Under the pieces are notes generated by a model. That model saw only the letters and a list, made by a program, of their open reading frames with translations, had not been told where the DNA came from and ran no database searches. Shown one piece after another: positions 57,240-64,000 of a DNA stretch of 64,000 bases. The DNA is taken from positions 62,001 through 126,000 of the forward strand of contig NZ_JFYN01000041.1 of NCBI RefSeq assembly GCF_000631985.1. Reading direction: 5' to 3'. The first letter of the stretch is position 1; each line of letters opens with the position of its first letter. A program made the position numbers and the translations under genes. This DNA is from Pseudomonas sp. RIT288 (GTDB lineage: Bacteria > Pseudomonadota > Gammaproteobacteria > Pseudomonadales > Pseudomonadaceae).

Positions 57240-58166
57240 ATGCGATTTACTCTTCGTCAACTGCAAGTCTTCGTCGCCGTCGCCCAGCAGGAAAGCGTAT
57301 CCCGTGCTGCGGGTCTGCTCAACCTCTCGCAGTCGGCGGCGAGCACCTCGATCACCGAACTGGAGCGCCAGTCCAGCTGCCAGCTGTTCGACCGCGCCGG
57401 CAAACGGCTGAGCCTCAATGCCCTCGGCAAACAGCTGTTGCCGCAAGCGGTGGCACTGCTCGACCAGTCCAAGGAAATCGAAGATCTGCTCAACGGCAAG
57501 TCCGGCTTCGGCTCACTGTCGGTGGGCGCCACCCTGACCATCGGCAATTACCTGGCGACCCTGTTGATCGGCGGCTTCATGCAGCGCCATCCGGAAAGCC
57601 AGGTGAAGCTGCATGTACAGAACACTGCCAATATCGTGCATCAAGTCGCCCACTACGAAATTGATCTGGGTCTAATCGAAGGCGACTGCAGCCACCCGGA
57701 CATCGAGGTACAGAGCTGGGTCGAAGATGAACTGGTGGTGTTTTGCGCCCCGCAGCATCCATTGGCCAAGCGCGGCAGCGCGACCATGGAAGAGTTGACG
57801 CACGAAGCGTGGATTCTGCGTGAACAGGGTTCTGGTACGCGGCTGACCTTTGATCAGGCCATGCGTCACCATCGCAGTGCGCTGAATATCCGCCTGGAGC
57901 TGGAACACACCGAGGCGATCAAGCGTGCGGTGGAATCGGGATTGGGGATTGGCTGCATTTCGCGGCTGGCGCTGCGTGATGCGTTTCGGCGCGGCAGCCT
58001 GGTGGCGGTGGAAACGCCGGATCTGGATCTGTCCCGGCAGTTCTACTTCATCTGGCACAAGCAGAAATACCAGACCTCGGCCATGCGTGAGTTTCTCGAT
58101 CTGTGCCGCGCTTTCACCGCCGGGGTGCAGCGCAGCGACGAGATCGTCTTGCCGAGTATCGCTTAA
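57240..58166 (+). CDS. finR: LysR-type regulator FinR
   Basis: A 308-residue LysR regulator. The N-terminal winged helix is MRFTLRQLQVFVAVAQQESV with SRAAGLLNLSQSAASTSITE, then a co-inducer domain (GSGTRLTFDQAM, AVESGLGIGCISRLAL). In P. putida FinR activates the divergent fpr under superoxide and sulfur/iron stress. The 133-bp gap to fpr holds the shared operator; AT-rich GATTATTAAGATAAGG lies just before the start. The stop overlaps that of dgkA by four bases (convergent). Confidence 0.87.
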   Translation: MRFTLRQLQVFVAVAQQESVSRAAGLLNLSQSAASTSITELERQSSCQLFDRAGKRLSLNALGKQLLPQAVALLDQSKEIEDLLNGKSGFGSLSVGATLTIGNYLATLLIGGFMQRHPESQVKLHVQNTANIVHQVAHYEIDLGLIEGDCSHPDIEVQSWVEDELVVFCAPQHPLAKRGSATMEELTHEAWILREQGSGTRLTFDQAMRHHRSALNIRLELEHTEAIKRAVESGLGIGCISRLALRDAFRRGSLVAVETPDLDLSRQFYFIWHKQKYQTSAMREFLDLCRAFTAGVQRSDEIVLPSIA

Positions 58167-58525
58167 AGCAGAATCACCGCCCACACCAGGGCAATCATGC
58201 TCAGTGCCACGAATTGCGCGGCGCTGCCCATGTCCTTGGCATTCTTCGATAACGGGTGCAGTTCCAGTGAAATGCGGTCAATGGCCGCTTCCACCGCCGA
58301 ATTCAGCAACTCGACGATCAGCGCCAGCAGGCACACGGCGATCAGCAGCGCCTGTTCAACGCGACTGACATTCAGGAAGAACGTCAGCGGAATCAGCACC
58401 ACATTGAGCAGCACCAGTTGGCGGAATGCGGCTTCGCCGGTGAAGGCTGCGCGCAGGCCGTCGAGCGAGTAACCGGAAGCGTTGAGGATGCGTTTCAGGC
58501 CGGTCTGGCCCTTGAAAGGTGACAT
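58163..58525 (-). CDS. dgkA: Diacylglycerol kinase
   Basis: A 120-residue inner-membrane kinase that phosphorylates diacylglycerol, recycling the lipid left by glucan or LPS modification. Three hydrophobic segments and the catalytic LIVELLNSAVEAAIDRIS (E and N conserved) with LHPLSKNAKDMGSAAQF are standard. erdR lies 74 bp upstream on the same strand, as in P. aeruginosa. Confidence 0.95.
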   Translation of the reverse strand: MSPFKGQTGLKRILNASGYSLDGLRAAFTGEAAFRQLVLLNVVLIPLTFFLNVSRVEQALLIAVCLLALIVELLNSAVEAAIDRISLELHPLSKNAKDMGSAAQFVALSMIALVWAVILL

Positions 58526-58599
58526 AACGTAAAAACCAACCAGAAAGGAGTGGGAAAGCTAGAGCAACAAAAGTCAAAAAAGCGTGAAGACGCCAGCCT

Positions 58600-59250
58600 T
58601 TATTGGCTCGGAATTGACTCAAGTTGTTGCAGAAGTAAGGCAGCCTGTGTCCGGGTGCGTACGTTCAACTTGCGAAAGATCGCGGTGACGTGGGCCTTGA
58701 TGGTCGCTTCGGACACGTTCAGCTCGTAGGCAATCTGCTTGTTCAGCAGGCCTTCACAGACCATGGTCAGTACGCGGAACTGTTGCGGGGTCAGGCTGGC
58801 AAGGCCGTCGCTGGCGGCTTTGGCTTCGGCGGAGACGCTGACCGCCTCGAACGCCTGCGGAGGCCAGAACACGTCGCCATCGAGCACCCTGCGCACGGCT
58901 TGCTGAATCACGCTCAGGTCGCTGGACTTGGGAATAAAGCCACTGGCGCCAAACTCGCGAGACTTGACCATGACCGAGGCTTCTTCCTGCGCCGAAACCA
59001 TCACCACCGGAATCTGCGGATATTGACCGCGTAGCATGACCAACCCGGAAAAGCCAAAAGCGCCGGGCATGTTCAGATCCAGCAGGACCAGATCCCAGTC
59101 AGCCTTTTCGGTCAGACGCGTTTCCAGTTCGGCGATACTCGCCACCTCCACCAGTCGCACATCCGGGCCAAGGCCCAGGGTCACCGCCTGGTGCAGTGCG
59201 CTACGAAACAGAGGGTGATCATCGGCAATCAGGATGTCGTATGTGGCCAT
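58600..59250 (-). CDS. erdR: LuxR-family response regulator ErdR/CrbR
   Basis: A 216-residue two-component regulator. The receiver domain has the acidic pocket DILIADDHPLF and phosphoacceptor Asp58 in DLVLLDLNMPGAFG; KSSDLSV carries the conserved Lys. The DNA-binding helix-turn-helix is LTPQQFRVLTMVCEGLLNKQ with IAYELNVSEATIKAHVTAIF. ErdR (CrbR) controls ethanol and acetate metabolism genes such as acs in pseudomonads. The sensor kinase is not nearby. Order erdR-dgkA fits P. aeruginosa. Confidence 0.9.
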   Translation of the reverse strand: MATYDILIADDHPLFRSALHQAVTLGLGPDVRLVEVASIAELETRLTEKADWDLVLLDLNMPGAFGFSGLVMLRGQYPQIPVVMVSAQEEASVMVKSREFGASGFIPKSSDLSVIQQAVRRVLDGDVFWPPQAFEAVSVSAEAKAASDGLASLTPQQFRVLTMVCEGLLNKQIAYELNVSEATIKAHVTAIFRKLNVRTRTQAALLLQQLESIPSQ

Positions 59251-59474
59251 TTTTCAAATGATCCTGTTTTTTGATGGCAGACCCGACGCATTCGGGGCTC
59301 ACCAAAGCAACTCGAGATACCGCCGCACAGCGCTATCCACAAGGGCACGTTCAACGCCAATCTCCTGCAAACACGGCGTTTCAAACCTTGGCCGCACCCC
59401 AATCGGCGCCAAGCATGCCCAGCGAAGCCGGGGTGGTCAAGCAGCACGGCCGCCGCTGTGTGGAGTATGGGCCA

Positions 59475-60221
59475 CTATCGGGCCAACACGGCTTGCGGCT
59501 TTCGTATATAAGGCAACAACTCGGCGTGGGCCGGGGTCGACTCGTTGACGTCCAGTTGTTGCTTTGCACCCAGATAATGCTGGCTGAACACATCGAAATA
59601 AGCGTCCAGAGCCGAAGCGGCATCGCTGTCCCCCGCCAACTCCAGGCACAACGCTGCAACTTCGGCGGTACACAGGTGCTCGCTGCGGGTGGAGCGGCGC
59701 AGGCGATAACGCGAAAGTTTGTCGGGCAGCAGGCTCAGGATCGGCAAGCGGTCGAAGTACGGACTCTTGCGGAAGATCTTGCGCGCCTCGGTCCAGGTCG
59801 CATCCAGCAGAATGAACAACGGACGCTTGCTGCTATCAGGCACTACGGTGTTGGTGACCCTTGACGGTTCGACGTATTCGCCGGGAAACACCAGATACGG
59901 CTGCCATTGCGGATCATTTAGCAGCGCCAGCATCTGTTCGTCCGGCTCGGTGCGCGACCAGATGAATGCGTGGTTGTCGCGCACTACATCGGCGATCAGC
60001 CAGCCGGTGTTGCTCGGCTTGAACACTTCCTTGCCGGTCATGATCAGGCACACCCCGGAACGGGTTTCGACGGTCGGTCGCCAGGCGCACAGGCAATGGC
60101 TGATGATCACCCGACAGTCGCGACAACGCTCGGAGCGAAAACCACGGGCCTGAATCGGCTTGATACCTTCATCTTCGCGCTGGTCGCGCAGGCGGGCGAC
60201 CGCGTTGGGGGCGTGATTCAT
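59475..60221 (-). CDS. DTW-domain tRNA-uridine aminocarboxypropyltransferase
   Basis: A 248-residue SAM-dependent enzyme (TapT/DTWD type) that makes acp3U in tRNA. The DTW signature is LLDATWTEARKIFRKSPYF. The N-terminal zinc-type cluster is ERCRDCRVIISHCLCAWRPT. Several Met codons lie upstream in frame; the ATG of MNHAPNAVARLRDQRE is chosen, as the others would read through the promoter side. The 224-bp gap to erdR holds no ORF that I trust and should carry the erdR promoter. Confidence 0.87.
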   Translation of the reverse strand: MNHAPNAVARLRDQREDEGIKPIQARGFRSERCRDCRVIISHCLCAWRPTVETRSGVCLIMTGKEVFKPSNTGWLIADVVRDNHAFIWSRTEPDEQMLALLNDPQWQPYLVFPGEYVEPSRVTNTVVPDSSKRPLFILLDATWTEARKIFRKSPYFDRLPILSLLPDKLSRYRLRRSTRSEHLCTAEVAALCLELAGDSDAASALDAYFDVFSQHYLGAKQQLDVNESTPAHAELLPYIRKPQAVLAR

Positions 60222-60410
60222 TGCAGGCAGCGCCCGGAGGCAGGAAAACTCGACACGAACAACACTCGGCAAGGCAATAAAGATCGCCAGTTTATCAGAG
60301 CGACGGGCACAAGCCTGTACCGTCCAGACCGGCTCCCCTATAATTCGCCGCCACTGAACGCACAGCCACGGGGCTGGTCGAACCACCAGTCACTGAATCA
60401 GGAGAGTTTC

Positions 60411-60836
60411 ATGCTGCGCCTTATCGTTCCTACCGCGGCCATCGCATTGGCGTTGTCCTTCAGCGCACAGGCTGCGTCCCTGAAAGAGCAGAATCTCAAC
60501 CGGGAACTGCGCAACATCGCCGAACAAAGCAGCGTCGGCACACCACGGGCGATCAACGAAGACATTCTCGATCAGGGCTACACCGTTGAAGGCGTTACCC
60601 TGATCAACCACCTGAGCGTGCAAGCCAGCCACGCCGAGAAGATGCGCGCCGATCCAAAAGCCGTGTATTTCCAGCTCGGTGCCTCGGTGTGCAATAACCC
60701 GTCGTACCGCAAGCTGATGGCCAAAGGTGCGATCATGCGTTACGACTTCAGTGAATATAAAACCAACAAGGCCATCGGCTCGGCCAGCTACCAGGATTCC
60801 GATTGCCCGAAAGCTGCCCCGGCGAAGAAGAAGTAA
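60411..60836 (+). CDS. PA3611-family secreted protein
   Basis: A 141-residue exported protein with signal MLRLIVPTAAIALALSFSAQAA. The mature part (VEGVTLINHLSVQASHAEKM, FQLGASVCNNPSYRKLMAKG, AIMRYDFSEYKTNKAIGSAS) matches the PA3611 family, called quorum-sensing-regulated virulence factor in P. aeruginosa. It has two cysteines and a basic C-terminus (APAKKK). AGGAGAG precedes the ATG. It abuts the convergent RHH-like gene with no gap. Confidence 0.85.
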   Translation: MLRLIVPTAAIALALSFSAQAASLKEQNLNRELRNIAEQSSVGTPRAINEDILDQGYTVEGVTLINHLSVQASHAEKMRADPKAVYFQLGASVCNNPSYRKLMAKGAIMRYDFSEYKTNKAIGSASYQDSDCPKAAPAKKK

Positions 60837-61031
60837 TCATCGGGTATTGGCGCGCCGTTGTTCATCCTCGGCGCGCAATTCGGCCACCAGGGCCTGCAAG
60901 TAGCGAGAACGTCGTTCTCCACCTGCCAACCGACGGCAGCACTCCTCTTCGAGACTCACTTGATTGGTCTCGGCTGATGCTTTCAGCATCCGATACAACT
61001 GCGTATCGATTTCCAGAACCACTCTGGCCAT
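60837..61031 (-). CDS. Small ribbon-helix-helix-like protein, unknown
   Basis: A 64-residue basic and acidic protein. A strand (ARVVLEID) then two helices (TQLYRMLKASAETNQVSLEE and ECCRRLAGGERRSRYLQALV) suggest an Arc/FitA-type RHH fold, but this is judged by eye. GGAGGCGGG precedes the ATG. There is no toxin gene beside it, so it is not shown to be an antitoxin. The stop is adjacent to that of the PA3611-family gene. Confidence 0.6.
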   Translation of the reverse strand: MARVVLEIDTQLYRMLKASAETNQVSLEEECCRRLAGGERRSRYLQALVAELRAEDEQRRANTR

Positions 61032-61381
61032 CTATCCCGCCTCCATGCCACCGCGAATCCTTGAAAAGCGTGCACCTTGCGTACAGACGTTGTCGCAAAA
61101 CTGTCGTACGGTGCCTGTAAGTCAGTAAATCAGAGTGTTTGCTCTACGGTGGACGTTCGGACGAGCGGTGAACTCATTGCGGCAAAAAACAATGAGCGGT
61201 TGCCCGCAACGAGTCCGCATGGCAATGATGAAGTCAGCGCAATTGCGTGCAAGGGTCTAGATTCAAAGTATTCCGATCATCTGTTCACGGCAGCAAAGGA
61301 ACTGCCGATCGTGTGTGTTTTTGCAGCGCGGCACTGACGCCGCACGTCAGAGCCACAGCTCTGTGCAGAAGGAGACGTTGA
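61032..61381. other. Divergent gap before the LOG-family gene
   Basis: This 350-bp stretch holds no ORF that I trust. AAGGAGA lies six bases before the LOG-family ATG. A short CTGACG / CGTCAG hairpin and an AGAG / CTCT hairpin sit in the last 70 bases, perhaps in the leader. Confidence 0.5.
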
Positions 61382-62500
61382 ATGCCTTACCAACCGAATG
61401 ACCTGCTCAGCCGGCATTTTCAGGAACAACTCCCCGACCTCATCAGCAAGGTCGAAGAACAACTCACTCAGGTTTCCCCCGACAGCCCGAACCTGCCGAT
61501 TTATCGCGACATGATCCTGACCGTGTTGCGCATGGCCCAAGAGGATCACAACCGCTGGAACGCCAAGATCACCCTGCAAGCCTTGCGCGAACTGGAGCAG
61601 GCGTTCCGGGTGCTGGAACAATTCAAGGGACGACGCAAAGTCACGGTATTCGGCTCGGCGCGCACGCCGGTCGAGCACCCCTTATATACGATGGCCCGGG
61701 AACTCGGCGCGGCCCTGACGCGATCAGACATGATGGTCATCACCGGTGCTGGTGGCGGGATCATGGCCGCCGCGCACGAAGGCGCCGGGCGCGATCACAG
61801 TCTCGGGTTCAACATCACCCTGCCCTTCGAACAACATGCCAACCCGACCGTGAATGGTACTGGCAACCTGCTGCCATTCCATTTCTTCTTCACCCGCAAA
61901 CTGTTCTTCGTCAAGGAGGCCGATGCGCTTGTGCTGTGCCCTGGCGGATTCGGCACCCTGGACGAAGCACTGGAAGTACTGACACTGATCCAGACCGGTA
62001 AAAGTCCATTGGTGCCCGTGGTGTTGCTGGACGTGCCGGGGGGTACGTTCTGGCAGGGCGCCCTGGATTTCATTCGCCAGCAGCTCGAAGAAAACCACTA
62101 CATTCTGCCCACTGACTTGAAACTGATGCGCCTGGTTTACAGCGTCGATGAGGCGGTGCAGCAGATCAACCAGTTCTACAGCAACTTCCACTCCAGCCGC
62201 TGGCTCAAGCGTCAGTTCGTGATTCGTATGCATCACAAACTCAGCGAGCAGGCTCTGGAACATATGCAAGATGCTTTCGCTGATCTGTGCCTGAGTGACC
62301 ATTTCCATCAACACGCCTACAGCGGCGAAGAACATGACGAAGCGCAGTACAGCCATCTGGTGCGGTTGGCCTTCGCGTTCAATGCCCGGAACCATGGCCG
62401 ACTCAGGGAGCTGGTGGATTACATCAATCTCCCGGAAAACTGGGCCCACAGCAAACCGCAGACCACCCAACGTGCACGTGAGCCATCAAAGGTAAGTTGA
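61382..62500 (+). CDS. LOG-family protein (nucleotide 5'-monophosphate phosphoribohydrolase-like)
   Basis: A 372-residue protein. The Rossmann-like LOG domain has VTVFGSARTP, MVITGAGGGIMAAAHEGAG and the catalytic CPGGFGTLDEALEV (PGGxGTxxE). LOG enzymes cleave AMP or cytokinin ribotides to the free base. Here the domain is framed by an N-terminal 85-residue helical region and a C-terminal 110-residue extension, longer than the 190-residue plant-type LOG. Its substrate is unknown. It is followed by a strong bidirectional terminator. Confidence 0.88.
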   Translation: MPYQPNDLLSRHFQEQLPDLISKVEEQLTQVSPDSPNLPIYRDMILTVLRMAQEDHNRWNAKITLQALRELEQAFRVLEQFKGRRKVTVFGSARTPVEHPLYTMARELGAALTRSDMMVITGAGGGIMAAAHEGAGRDHSLGFNITLPFEQHANPTVNGTGNLLPFHFFFTRKLFFVKEADALVLCPGGFGTLDEALEVLTLIQTGKSPLVPVVLLDVPGGTFWQGALDFIRQQLEENHYILPTDLKLMRLVYSVDEAVQQINQFYSNFHSSRWLKRQFVIRMHHKLSEQALEHMQDAFADLCLSDHFHQHAYSGEEHDEAQYSHLVRLAFAFNARNHGRLRELVDYINLPENWAHSKPQTTQRAREPSKVS

Positions 62501-62507
62501 AGGCAAA

Positions 62508-62546
62508 AAAAAACGGCCCGCTATTTCCATAGCGGGCCGTTTTTTG
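62508..62546. terminator. Bidirectional terminator between the LOG gene and recX
   Basis: AAAACGGCCCGCTAT / ATAGCGGGCCGTTTT with A and T runs on both sides; ends the recA-recX transcript on the minus strand. Confidence 0.93.
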
Positions 62547-62556
62547 TTCAACCGTC

Positions 62557-63027
62557 TTAATCGTCCATCCCTCTGCCGCTGAACAAGCGGTTGATCATCT
62601 CCATCGAAAAACCCCGATAGGCGAGGAAGCGGCCTTGCTTGGCGCGTTCCTTGGCATCGATCGGCAAGTGTCCGGAGAACTTGCGCTGCCACGTCTCGCG
62701 AAGCTGCTCCTGCCAGTCGATACCGCTTTCACGCAGAGCGAATTCGATATCGGCGCGTTGCAAACCACGCTGGCCCAGCTCTTCGCGAATGCGCAAAGGG
62801 CCATAGCCGGAACGGGCACGGTAGGAAACAAAACTTTCAAGGTAACGGGCTTCGGAAAGCAGCCCTTCTTCCGTCAACCGGTCGAGGGCTGTTTCGATCA
62901 TTTCCGCCTCAGCGCCGCGCTGACGCAATTTACGCGTCAGTTCGACTCGACCGTGCTCGCGTCTAGCGAGCAGATCCATGGCGGTTCGCCGCACCGCGAC
63001 GAGGGTATCGAGTACGGCGGTGGTCAT
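62557..63027 (-). CDS. recX: Recombination regulator RecX
   Basis: A 156-residue helical protein that caps RecA filaments and limits their growth. Three helical repeats are visible: LLARREHGRVELTRKLRQRG, LLSEARYLESFVSYRARSGY with GPLRIREELGQRGL, and REQGRFLAYRGFSMEMINRL-like end. It starts 8 bases after recA, the standard arrangement in pseudomonads, so it is transcribed with recA. Confidence 0.95.
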   Translation of the reverse strand: MTTAVLDTLVAVRRTAMDLLARREHGRVELTRKLRQRGAEAEMIETALDRLTEEGLLSEARYLESFVSYRARSGYGPLRIREELGQRGLQRADIEFALRESGIDWQEQLRETWQRKFSGHLPIDAKERAKQGRFLAYRGFSMEMINRLFSGRGMDD

Positions 63028-63035
63028 CGCTGTTA

Positions 63036-64000
63036 TCAGATATCAGCGTCAGCCAGGTCGTCTTCGGTCTCTTTGACCGCAGAGGCCTTGGAGTCCGCGA
63101 TCACTGCTGGCGACAGCAGTTTGTCACGCAACTGCTTCTCGAGCTTGGCAGCGACTTCCGGGTTGTCTGCCAGGAACTTGGCCGAGTTGGCCTTGCCCTG
63201 ACCGATCTTGGTGCCTTCATAGGCATACCATGCGCCGGACTTCTCGACGAAACCGTGCAGCACACCCAGGTCGATCATCTCGCCATTGAGGTAGATGCCT
63301 TTGCCGTAAAGGATCTGGAACTCGGCCTGACGGAACGGCGACGCCACCTTGTTCTTCACAACCTTGACGCGGGTTTCGCTGCCGACCACTTCGTCGCCTT
63401 CCTTCACCGCGCCGGTACGGCGGATGTCGAGACGAACCGAGGCGTAGAACTTCAGCGCGTTACCACCGGTGGTGGTTTCCGGGCTGCCGAACATCACGCC
63501 GATCTTCATGCGGATCTGGTTGATGAAGATCACCAGGCAGTTGGCGTTCTTGATGTTACCGGTGATTTTACGCAGCGCCTGGGACATCAGACGGGCTTGC
63601 AGGCCCACGTGCATGTCACCCATTTCGCCTTCGATTTCAGCCTTCGGTACCAAGGCGGCTACGGAGTCGACGATGATCACGTCGACGGCGTTGGAGCGCA
63701 CCAGCATGTCGGTGATTTCCAGCGCCTGTTCGCCAGTGTCCGGCTGGGAAACCAGCAGGTCGTCGACGTTGACGCCCAGTTTGCCGGCGTACTCAGGATC
63801 GAGGGCGTGTTCGGCATCGACGAAAGCGCAGGTCGCGCCGGCTTTTTGAGCCTGGGCGATCACGGACAGCGTCAGTGTGGTTTTACCGGAAGATTCAGGA
63901 CCGTAGATTTCAACGATACGGCCTTTTGGCAGACCGCCGATGCCGAGTGCGATGTCCAGACCCAGAGAGCCGGTGGAGATAGCCGGGATCGCCTGACGGT
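63036..64000 (-). CDS. recA: Recombinase RecA (N-terminus beyond the window)
   Basis: The visible 320 or so codons run from AISTGSLGLDIALGIGGLPK through Walker A (GPESSGKTTLTLS), VDAEHALDPEYAGKLGVNVD, Walker B (DVIIVDSVAAL), loop 2 (FINQIRMKIGVMFGSPETTT) and the acidic tail KETEDDLADADI. RecA pairs homologous strands and triggers LexA self-cleavage. The start codon and promoter, with its LexA box, lie past the right edge. recX follows after 8 bases. Confidence 0.98.
   Translation of the reverse strand, partial: RQAIPAISTGSLGLDIALGIGGLPKGRIVEIYGPESSGKTTLTLSVIAQAQKAGATCAFVDAEHALDPEYAGKLGVNVDDLLVSQPDTGEQALEITDMLVRSNAVDVIIVDSVAALVPKAEIEGEMGDMHVGLQARLMSQALRKITGNIKNANCLVIFINQIRMKIGVMFGSPETTTGGNALKFYASVRLDIRRTGAVKEGDEVVGSETRVKVVKNKVASPFRQAEFQILYGKGIYLNGEMIDLGVLHGFVEKSGAWYAYEGTKIGQGKANSAKFLADNPEVAAKLEKQLRDKLLSPAVIADSKASAVKETEDDLADADI

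Noticed and set aside
59271..59864. 197-codon plus-strand frame before and across the DTW gene
   Set aside because: Mostly antisense to the DTW enzyme; the rest is the erdR promoter side with no start site.
61077..61337. 86-codon frame in the gap before the LOG-family gene
   Set aside because: No ribosome site, no recognisable domain and composition unlike nearby genes.

Overview
The window reads as a stretch of chromosome from a fluorescent pseudomonad (Pseudomonas fluorescens group). The basis is the protein sequences, the high-GC codon use, the three classes of Pseudomonas-type REP palindrome, and gene orders shared with P. aeruginosa: pdxH-OmpA-esterase-dinG-CopD-OmpA-YchJ-quiP, mprF with its virJ-like partner, dgkA-erdR-DTW-PA3611, and recX-recA. 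Nearly everything is core chromosome. I see no prophage, integrase, IS element or CRISPR array. The only clear accessory remnant is a broken S-type pyocin gene with its immunity gene near 6 kb.

Layout. 0-5.6 kb: an acyltransferase cut by the window edge, a lipoprotein, a FAD oxidoreductase, a cysteine-synthase-family PLP enzyme and nhaA. 5.6-6.6 kb: the pyocin remnant and immunity gene. 6.6-18.9 kb: envelope and repair genes (glycine-zipper lipoprotein, pdxH, three OmpA-type lipoproteins, a beta-lactamase-like esterase, an agarase-like glycosidase, LexA-boxed dinG, CopD, and a collagen-like secreted protein). 19-24.3 kb: DUF6231, two SEC-C proteins, a LEA2 lipoprotein, an isochorismatase-like hydrolase and the AHL acylase quiP. 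24.5-35.1 kb: a four-gene DNA-repair set (MBL exonuclease, ATP-dependent ligase, Lhr-Core helicase, PdeM phosphoesterase) split in the middle by a basic-amino-acid ABC transporter operon, aotJQMOP. 35-43.9 kb: dcd, a cold-shock gene, a DUF481 barrel, an alkyltransferase-like protein, ampG, proS, a lipoprotein and LexA-boxed dinB.

44-48.7 kb: two tandem initiator tRNA genes, each with its own promoter and terminator, then the mprF-virJ lipid-modification operon. 48.7-49.8 kb: about 1 kb of non-coding DNA made of an exact 407-bp tandem repeat of terminator and REP modules. 49.8-56.1 kb: kup, rimO, a GNAT enzyme, a divergent pseudouridine-synthase-like protein, DUF1456 and trmO. 56.1-64 kb: a 52-nt-arm perfect palindrome, fpr divergent from its likely regulator finR, dgkA, erdR, a DTW tRNA-modifying enzyme, a PA3611-family secreted protein, a ribbon-helix-helix-like orphan, a LOG-family enzyme, and recX-recA (recA cut by the right edge).

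Themes. DNA repair and SOS functions are numerous: dinG and dinB each have a CTG-N10-CAG box upstream, alongside the ligase cluster, the alkyltransferase-like protein and recA-recX. Envelope lipoproteins are the second theme. REP palindromes fill most intergenic gaps, and two of them sit at the edges of the transporter block that separates the two halves of the ligase cluster. All homology statements are from recognition of the sequence; no database search was run.
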